Source: Verrucomicrobiota bacterium (GTDB taxonomy: Bacteria; Verrucomicrobiota; Verrucomicrobiia; Limisphaerales; UBA1100). From it: DNA of 5,053 bases. The notes under the pieces are model-generated. The model worked only from the letters and a program-made list of their open reading frames with translations. It ran no database searches and was not told the origin of the DNA. Positions within the stretch are counted from its first letter, which is position 1; the number at the start of each line of letters is the position of its first letter. Position numbers and translations under genes: made by a program. Where the stretch lies: the NCBI GenBank assembly GCA_028872685.1, contig JAPKEI010000220.1:1-5053 (forward strand), read 5' to 3'. Shown piece after piece: positions 1 through 5,053 of the stretch.

Positions 1-1518
1 CACATTCTCTCGCGCCTCAAACGCTATAACGACGCCGCATGGCATCAGGAAGCCAGCGCCCGCGTGGACCACGCCCACATGATGCGCGACCGTGTGATGC
101 CCGACCGCATCCATAATTTTGCCCACAACAACGAATGGCTCACCCGAAACCTTGGCCACGCCGGACGCGTGCGCCACGGGCTGACCATGGCCAAGAATAT
201 GATAGATCTGCCTCGCCTGCCTTCCGTTAAAACCAATGGCACATGGACTGTTTCCACTCGGGGCAGCTACACCTACGGCAAGCGCCACCTGTACGGCCTG
301 ATGACGGGCTACGAATTGTGGGATGAAATCCTCGTTCTGAAGGACACCCGTTACCTGCGCCCCGGCAAAGCCGCCGCCGATAAAGCCAAATATTGGCGAC
401 TGCTCGCCTCCGCCTATATTAACACCGACAAAACCACTGAGGCCGAAGCGCTCATGGGCCAAATGGAAAAAATGCTCGCCGAGCAGCAGACCGGCAAAAC
501 CAAAGCGGGCACCACCGCCGAAGCCAAAGCAAAGGCCGCCAAGAAAAAAGCCAGTGATGTGCGCCGCGACAAGAGTAACGCCGAGCGACCGTTCAACACC
601 GCCATCAACACACTCACCCGCGGGATCGCCGAGACGAAAATGTACCGCGCATTGGCCAAGGGTGACAAGGCAGCAGCCAAAACTTTTCTGGCAAAAGCAT
701 CGGACATCCGTGGTGACCGCAAGGCGATGCTGCAATTCCGCGTGGGCGACACTGAAGATGCATTGAAATCAGCCTCCGCTGCTGTCAAATCCGGCGCGGA
801 ACAAGCCCGCCCATTGGCGACACAAGCCTACCTGCTGCACATCACCAAAAAATCCGCCGAAGCCAAAGCCGCCTTTGAGCACCTTCGCCGCATCGCGCCA
901 CAGCTCGATCTTGATGTACAATGCTTCGCCCGACTCGCGCCTTTGGCCGAGTCGCTCGGCCTCTCCGCCGATTGGCGCAAACCACAGCCCACCGCCAAAG
1001 ACGTTGGCTTGCGCCCCCCCCTTGACGACCTCGGCCCCTTCCGCTGGCAACCATCCACCGCGCCGGCGTGGTCGCTCACCGATCGCAATCAGCAAAAATT
1101 CTCCCTCGGCGCATTGCGTGGCAAACCGGTAGTGCTGATTTTTTATCTCGGCAAAGGCTGCGTGCATTGTATGGATCAACTCAACGCCTTCGACCCGATG
1201 GCGGTCGAATTTGAAAAACAGGGCATCACGCTGCTCGCCGTCAGCACCGACACCTCGGCCGGTTTGCGCGACACCTTCATCGGCTACGACGCCAAAGACC
1301 GGCATTTTAATTTCCCTCTGCTAAGCGATCCGACTTTGAAAACGTTTCGGAAATATCGTGCTTACGATGATTTTGAGGGAACCCCCCTGCACGGAACCTT
1401 CCTCATCGACGCCAATGGCAAGGTGCGCTGGCAGGAAATTAGCTATGAACCCTTCATGGCTCCGAAATTCCTGCTCGATGAAGCCAAGCGCCTATTGGCA
1501 CAGCCGGCAAAAAATTAG
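1..1518 (+). CDS. TPR-containing redoxin (AhpC/TSA-like) protein, 5'-truncated by window edge
   Basis: The frame is open from base 1 to the TAG at 1516-1518, giving 505 visible residues. The GTG at 64 is an internal possible start, but the 21 codons before it read as good protein (a helix pair beginning HILSRLKRYNDAA), so the true start is probably upstream of the window. Visible residues 1 to about 325 are helical and TPR-like: a segment with HNFAHNNEWL near 38-47, a clear helix pair near 130-160, a Lys/Ala-rich charged stretch near 170-190, and further repeats near 210-315. Residues about 349-499 form a redoxin domain with the strand PVVLIFYL, the active-site loop GKGCVHC (Cys387 and Cys390 in visible numbering) and a late strand HGTFLIDANGKVRW. 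Family knowledge says such domains carry out thiol-disulfide or peroxide chemistry, while TPRs bind partners. The substrate is unknown. No signal peptide can be judged because the N-terminus is missing. It probably shares a transcript with the ThuA-like gene 51 bases downstream. Confidence 0.9.
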   Translation, partial: HILSRLKRYNDAAWHQEASARVDHAHMMRDRVMPDRIHNFAHNNEWLTRNLGHAGRVRHGLTMAKNMIDLPRLPSVKTNGTWTVSTRGSYTYGKRHLYGLMTGYELWDEILVLKDTRYLRPGKAAADKAKYWRLLASAYINTDKTTEAEALMGQMEKMLAEQQTGKTKAGTTAEAKAKAAKKKASDVRRDKSNAERPFNTAINTLTRGIAETKMYRALAKGDKAAAKTFLAKASDIRGDRKAMLQFRVGDTEDALKSASAAVKSGAEQARPLATQAYLLHITKKSAEAKAAFEHLRRIAPQLDLDVQCFARLAPLAESLGLSADWRKPQPTAKDVGLRPPLDDLGPFRWQPSTAPAWSLTDRNQQKFSLGALRGKPVVLIFYLGKGCVHCMDQLNAFDPMAVEFEKQGITLLAVSTDTSAGLRDTFIGYDAKDRHFNFPLLSDPTLKTFRKYRAYDDFEGTPLHGTFLIDANGKVRWQEISYEPFMAPKFLLDEAKRLLAQPAKN

Positions 1519-1569
1519 GCCAAAAAAATCCTTTGCTCCCGCCTGCATACACCTACACTGGGCGCACAC

Positions 1570-2505
1570 ATGAAACTGATTTCCCGATTCCTTATTGTGG
1601 CCGCGTTGGCGGTTTGTGCTTTTGGTATACAAGCCAAATCCATTTCTATTCTGATCGTCGACGGCCAGAACAATCACAACTGGAAAGCGATGACGCCGTT
1701 TATGAAGGCGCAGTTGGAAAAGACCGGGATGTACACCGTGGCCGTGTCCACCTCGCCGCAACGGGTAAATCCACCGCGCAATCTCACCAAGGAACAGCGC
1801 GCCAAGGCACAAAAAGCGACTAATGAATTGAACGCCAAGGCATGGGCAGCATGGAATCCAGCGTTCGCGAAATACGATGTGGTGATTAGCAATTACAACG
1901 GACAGGAATGGCCCAATCCGGTGAAGGCGGCGTTTGAAAAATATATGCGCGAAGGCGGACGCTTCATTTGTGTACACGCGGCCAATAATTCATTCCCCAA
2001 TTGGCTGGAGTACAACAAGATGATTGGCCTCGGCGGCTGGGGCGGGCGCACGGAAAAACACGGGCCTTATGTCTATTACAACGAACAGGAAAAACTTGTG
2101 CGCGACACTCAAAAGGGCCGCGGCGGAAGCCACGGTGCGCAGCACGAATTCACCATTAAGATTCGCGACGCCAAACACCCCGTCACCCATGGAATGCCCA
2201 TGCAATGGAAGCACGCACAGGATGAACTTTACGATTCACTCCGTGGCCCTGCTGAAAAAATGCAGGTACTGGCCACAGCGTGGAGCACTAAAAGCAAACG
2301 CCACGAGCCGATGATGATCGTGCTGGAATATGGAAAAGGAAAAATTTTTCACACGCCGATGGGCCATCAAAACGGCAAGTCACTTCAATGCGTGGGCTTC
2401 ATCACCACGATGAATCGCGCCTGCGAATGGCTCGCCACGGGGAAAGTGACGACGAAGATTCCGAGAAGTTTTCCGACGATGGACAAGGTAAGCGTGGTGA
2501 AATAA
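1570..2505 (+). CDS. Secreted ThuA-like domain protein
   Basis: This 311-residue protein starts at an ATG that opens a typical signal peptide: Lys2 and Arg6, a hydrophobic core LIVAALAVCAFGI, and likely cleavage after IQA (residue 22). The rest matches the ThuA-like fold (Pfam Trehalose utilisation, a glutamine-amidotransferase-like alpha/beta domain). Recognisable blocks are ILIVDGQNNHNW (27-38), YDVVISNYNG (102-111), GGRFICVHAANNSF (129-142), HPVTHGMP (203-210), DELYDSL (218-224) and YGKGKIFHTPMGH (254-266). The length is usual for secreted members. Rhizobial ThuA acts in trehalose or sucrose use through 3-keto sugars, but most secreted homologues are untested, so I assign no reaction or gene symbol. 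The Cys135-His136 pair sits where amidotransferase folds place a nucleophile. The equivalent Cys is usually absent in ThuA families, so I infer nothing catalytic from it. The 51-base gap upstream holds an A7 run at 1521-1527 and no Shine-Dalgarno motif before the start. The stop TAA directly abuts the stop of the convergent gene. Confidence 0.94.
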   Translation: MKLISRFLIVAALAVCAFGIQAKSISILIVDGQNNHNWKAMTPFMKAQLEKTGMYTVAVSTSPQRVNPPRNLTKEQRAKAQKATNELNAKAWAAWNPAFAKYDVVISNYNGQEWPNPVKAAFEKYMREGGRFICVHAANNSFPNWLEYNKMIGLGGWGGRTEKHGPYVYYNEQEKLVRDTQKGRGGSHGAQHEFTIKIRDAKHPVTHGMPMQWKHAQDELYDSLRGPAEKMQVLATAWSTKSKRHEPMMIVLEYGKGKIFHTPMGHQNGKSLQCVGFITTMNRACEWLATGKVTTKIPRSFPTMDKVSVVK

Positions 2506-3591
2506 CTACTTTACCTTCTTTGTCTTAACAAAAATATTCGCAAACTGCGCTCCGGGTAACAGCTCGATGGGGCCGGGCTTCAGCGGCCCGCTTGCGTCAA
2601 TGTGAAATTTACTGACGTTCTCGCCGTTGATTTCGATGCGCAACAATCCGTTTTGACAGGTGACTTGCACGCGATTCCATTTGTCGGCAGGGAATGCCAG
2701 CTCCCCCAATTCGCCCACGTTAGGCAGCTTGAAGGGAACCGCCTTGCCACCTCCACGCCAATCGGCGAAAAAAGTGTAGCTTGAGAATTTTTCGGTGGAG
2801 ACCAATTTACCCTTTGCTCCTTCGCTGGTGAGACGCCAGTCACTGGATTTCCAGCCTTTCCCTTTCCAACCGCTGAGGTCCACGCCGGTGTAGAGGCTTT
2901 TGAAACGGGTGAATGGGTTAGCGATTTCTTCGGGCTTGGGTTTTGTGCTTGGGAGTTCCTTGATTTTCAGGTTGCGGAATTGGACGGGCGAGCCTTCGGA
3001 TTCCAAACAAATGTAGCCCTTGCGCGGGCGGGCGGCTTTGCCTTGGGTGACGACTTTGCCGTTCACGGCGAGGCTGATTTCGCCATTGTTGCACACAATG
3101 CGGTAGTGGTTCCATTGTGGTGAAGGCTTGCTTCTATCTTCGGTTGGAAATGCACGCGAGCCACCACGGCCGTTCACAGGAGTCATCTTCGCACCATGGA
3201 TGGGGAAAATATCACCGTATGTCGTGTGACCCCCGCCATTACCATACGCATTCTCAAGCACCTGGACTTCCACACCCCGGTGAAAGGGCTGTCCCTTGGC
3301 GGGATAAGCATCGGCCCAGACAAAAATACCTGCATTGCCGCGCGGCTTGAGATGGCGCCACTCCAATTCGAGAATAAAATTCTCATACATCCGCGTGGTT
3401 CTTAGTTCGCCGATGGGTTTGCCGGTGCAATGAATCATCCCCTCCTTCACCGTCCACGTCTTGGGGCCGCAATTGACATTGTGCCACCCGTCGAAATTTT
3501 TGCCGTTGAAGAGCGGCATGAAGTTTTCAGCAGCCGTGATAGCACCGACACACGCCAAGGCTCCAATGAAAAACAAATAACGAGATTTCAT
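2506..3591 (-). CDS. Secreted DUF1080 / 3-keto-disaccharide hydrolase family protein with a shortened second DUF1080-like copy
   Basis: This 361-residue protein starts with an ATG at 3591 and a signal peptide (Lys2, Arg4, core YLFFIGALACVGAIT, likely cleavage near residues 20-21). ALAC at 11-14 loosely resembles a lipobox, so a lipoprotein is possible but less likely. Residues about 26-212 are a full DUF1080 beta-sandwich: LFNGKNFDGW (27-36), NAGIFVW (86-92), GVEVQVLENAYG (106-117), GDIFPIHGA (126-134), QWNHYRIVCNNGEISLAVNG (159-178) and SPVQFRNLKIKEL (201-213). Pfam names the family 3-keto-disaccharide hydrolase: members cleave 3-keto-glycosides or bind sugars. Residues about 230-358 repeat the pattern in shorter form (SLYTGVDLSGW, KWNRVQVTCQNGLLRIEING, GPIELLPGAQFANIFVK) without the central block. 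The start lies 19 bases after the stop of the upstream gene on the same strand, so they probably share a transcript. The leader reads CAATTTTT before the ATG, with no Shine-Dalgarno motif. The substrate is not determinable from the sequence. Confidence 0.94.
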   Translation of the reverse strand: MKSRYLFFIGALACVGAITAAENFMPLFNGKNFDGWHNVNCGPKTWTVKEGMIHCTGKPIGELRTTRMYENFILELEWRHLKPRGNAGIFVWADAYPAKGQPFHRGVEVQVLENAYGNGGGHTTYGDIFPIHGAKMTPVNGRGGSRAFPTEDRSKPSPQWNHYRIVCNNGEISLAVNGKVVTQGKAARPRKGYICLESEGSPVQFRNLKIKELPSTKPKPEEIANPFTRFKSLYTGVDLSGWKGKGWKSSDWRLTSEGAKGKLVSTEKFSSYTFFADWRGGGKAVPFKLPNVGELGELAFPADKWNRVQVTCQNGLLRIEINGENVSKFHIDASGPLKPGPIELLPGAQFANIFVKTKKVK

Positions 3592-3610
3592 AAAAATTGC
3601 GAAAGGGTCA

Positions 3611-5053
3611 CTATTCGCCGGCTTTGGAAAATTCTGGTGAGTAGAGAGGCAGGTACCTATAATACACTTCCAGAGAAAGCGCCGCCAGAGCCGTGGTGAC
3701 CACCCTGCCTGCCGCCTTGGAGTTTTTGCCCTCAGGTTCCCAACATCCCTGATTGTTTCCGCGTAGGACTTGTTTACGCAGCAGAATCGGCTTCAGTTTG
3801 TCATTCCAGTTTTGCCAATCCTGACCTTGCGCCTGTCGCATGGCTAAGCTGCCGTAGTACCAGTAATAATAGTCTACCTTGTTATTGCTGGGTAATTGAT
3901 TCTGAATGAGGCTGACACACTGTTTCATTTTTGAATTCACCACCCCGGCTCCTAGCATTTGCTCGCAAAACAATCCTTCGGCGATCATCGCTGAGGACGG
4001 TGTCCAACCGGGTCGATATTGGAATCCTTTATCTTTGACTCCAACTCCATTGAGAAATTTTCGGGCTTTCGTGAAAGAAGTCTCGGGCACCTTCATTCCG
4101 CCCAAACGGGCACTCTTCAGAGCCATCATTTGCCAACCGCTGACAGAGAGATCGCCCTTTTCGCTGGGGTCTTCCCGATATGTCTTGTAGCGCCAGCCGC
4201 CGGTTTGAGGATTCTGCGCCTTGATTGTGAAGGCAAGAATGCGTTCGGCCGGTGCTCGCAGTCGTTCGTCTTTGGTGAGGTTGTAGGCTTCCAGAATGGC
4301 AATCGCGGCTATGCCGTGGTCGTACATATTTCCACGATAACGAAGGTCACCCTTTTCCTCGACGCTCAACATCCAGTCGATCGCCTTCGAAAGGGTTTGC
4401 TGATAGGGCCCCGTCTCAGTGTGTTTGGCGCCCCATCCCAAAAATGCCAGCATCGCCGCGCCAGTAGCGGCGGTGGTGTGGCCGGAGCGGTGATTCCAAC
4501 GGCCATCTTTGCTTTGATTGCGCTTCAGCCATTCCAAAGCCAGCGCAACGGCGGCTTCGGTTTGTGGGCCACCGCCCTGCCGTTTCACAAAGTCGGCGCG
4601 GAGCTTCGGGCTGAGACGCAACTCATAAGGGTTCGCCAATGGCGGTAGTTCCGACAATTCAGCACCAGGATTATTAGCCACCAAAGCCGCTTCGGGATTC
4701 AGCTGCACTTTTTCAAACGTGGGAATGGTTTGCGGCGTCCGCGTGACGGTGGGGGAAAACGAACCGCGGCTGCCCGGATTGCCGGTCGATGCCACGCGTA
4801 CCGGCGCAGCGGAGGGTTGGGATTCATTGGGGCGGCTTACATAAGCCCTCAAGGGATTACGCCGCGCGCCAGCAAAGCGAACCGGCTGTGCGACCGAGCT
4901 TGCCCGAGCTTGCACCATCACTTGATCCGCAGTGGTTGGAGCACCGCCCAAGGTCAATCCGCCGCCGGATGCCGCTAGGGGTGCCGTGCCTGAAATGTGG
5001 CCTTCAATCCCGGATGAGGCGGGACTATTCATCACTACTCGCGAACTCCCGCG
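3611..5053 (-). CDS. Prenyltransferase/squalene-oxidase-repeat-like protein with long low-complexity N-terminal region, N-terminus beyond window
   Basis: The frame is open from the window edge at 5053 to the TAG at 3613-3611. Possible starts are GTG at 5035 and ATG at 5032, but the codons before them stay open (RGSSRV), so the real start may lie outside. Numbering from the GTG gives 474 residues. Residues 1 to about 140 are rich in Ala, Gly, Ser, Pro and Thr and look like an extended linker. There is no membrane segment in the visible part. Residues about 157-465 look like an alpha/alpha barrel of the terpene-cyclase/prenyltransferase type: ALEWLKRNQSKDGRW (166-180), AFTIKAQNPQTGGWRY (268-283), DLSVSGWQMMALKSA (295-309), VDYYYWYYGSLAMRQ (387-401), GCWEP (430-434) and a C-terminal TTALAALSLEVYYRYLPLY (447-465). 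No DxDD motif of squalene-hopene cyclases is present, so cyclase activity is unlikely. Similar proteins are common in planctomycetes and verrucomicrobia and their function is unknown. The DUF1080 gene follows after 19 bases. Confidence 0.88.
   Translation of the reverse strand, partial: RGSSRVVMNSPASSGIEGHISGTAPLAASGGGLTLGGAPTTADQVMVQARASSVAQPVRFAGARRNPLRAYVSRPNESQPSAAPVRVASTGNPGSRGSFSPTVTRTPQTIPTFEKVQLNPEAALVANNPGAELSELPPLANPYELRLSPKLRADFVKRQGGGPQTEAAVALALEWLKRNQSKDGRWNHRSGHTTAATGAAMLAFLGWGAKHTETGPYQQTLSKAIDWMLSVEEKGDLRYRGNMYDHGIAAIAILEAYNLTKDERLRAPAERILAFTIKAQNPQTGGWRYKTYREDPSEKGDLSVSGWQMMALKSARLGGMKVPETSFTKARKFLNGVGVKDKGFQYRPGWTPSSAMIAEGLFCEQMLGAGVVNSKMKQCVSLIQNQLPSNNKVDYYYWYYGSLAMRQAQGQDWQNWNDKLKPILLRKQVLRGNNQGCWEPEGKNSKAAGRVVTTALAALSLEVYYRYLPLYSPEFSKAGE
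4894..4913. repeat. Perfect two-copy 10-bp tandem repeat inside the barrel-protein gene
   Basis: CCGAGCTTGC occurs twice in direct succession (4894-4903 and 4904-4913). It lies in the linker-coding part of the minus-strand gene and is read there as QARASSV. Because 10 is not a multiple of three, the two copies are read in different frames, and gain or loss of one copy would shift the frame. It may be chance in Ala/Ser-rich coding sequence. Confidence 0.85.

Noticed and set aside
517..869. A 14-base direct repeat (GCCGAAGCCAAAGC at 517-530 and 856-869).
   Set aside because: Both copies are in frame and encode the AEAKA composition typical of helical TPR repeats, so convergence of composition explains it.
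769..1305. A 178-codon open frame on the - strand opposite the TPR-redoxin gene.
   Set aside because: It is Gly/Ala/Arg-rich with no recognisable domain, and is explained by GC-rich codons of the real gene on the other strand.
2570..2589. A GGGCCG/CGGCCC hairpin with an 8-base loop near the 3' end of the DUF1080 gene.
   Set aside because: It is not followed by a T-run on either strand and it lies within coding sequence, so it is not supported as a terminator.
3658..3663. A perfect TATAAT on the + strand, a possible -10 box.
   Set aside because: It lies inside the minus-strand barrel gene. The hexamer 17 bases upstream (TGGTGA) is a poor -35, and no + strand gene follows.
4019..4648. A long open frame on the + strand opposite the barrel gene.
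   Set aside because: Its translation resembles no known family and has no signal or domain. The minus-strand frame gives a clear barrel protein, so this is an antisense shadow.

Overview
The window suggests a bacterium of the Planctomycetes-Verrucomicrobia group, most likely Verrucomicrobiota. That is an inference from the protein families: a TPR-redoxin fusion, a secreted ThuA-like protein, a secreted DUF1080 (3-keto-disaccharide hydrolase) protein and a secreted-type protein with prenyltransferase/squalene-oxidase-like repeats. These families occur together in many paralogues in that group. No rRNA, tRNA, mobile element, CRISPR array or phage gene is visible. Coding density is close to 100%.

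The layout is two convergent gene pairs. On the + strand, a 5'-truncated TPR plus redoxin protein (1-1518) is followed after 51 bases by a ThuA-domain protein with a signal peptide (1570-2505). On the - strand, an N-terminally truncated protein with a long low-complexity linker and an alpha/alpha-barrel repeat domain (5053-3611) is followed after 19 bases by a DUF1080 protein with a signal peptide (3591-2506). The two pairs meet at 2505/2506, where the two stop codons abut with no base between them. Both outer genes run off the window, so their promoters are not visible. No stretch of 300 bases lacks a gene.

The ThuA-like and DUF1080 proteins both carry export signals and probably work on carbohydrate outside the cytoplasm. 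ThuA and DUF1080 families are both tied by family knowledge to 3-keto-sugar metabolism. No sugar oxidoreductase of the Gfo/Idh/MocA type, which usually supplies the keto-sugar, lies inside this window. The redoxin and repeat-barrel proteins have no assignable substrate.

The most interesting details are inside the proteins. The DUF1080 protein carries a second, shortened DUF1080-like copy that lacks the central segment. The redoxin has a peroxiredoxin-like active-site loop in which the usual Pro and Thr are replaced so that a CxxC motif results. I do not see evidence for a wholly new multi-gene system here.
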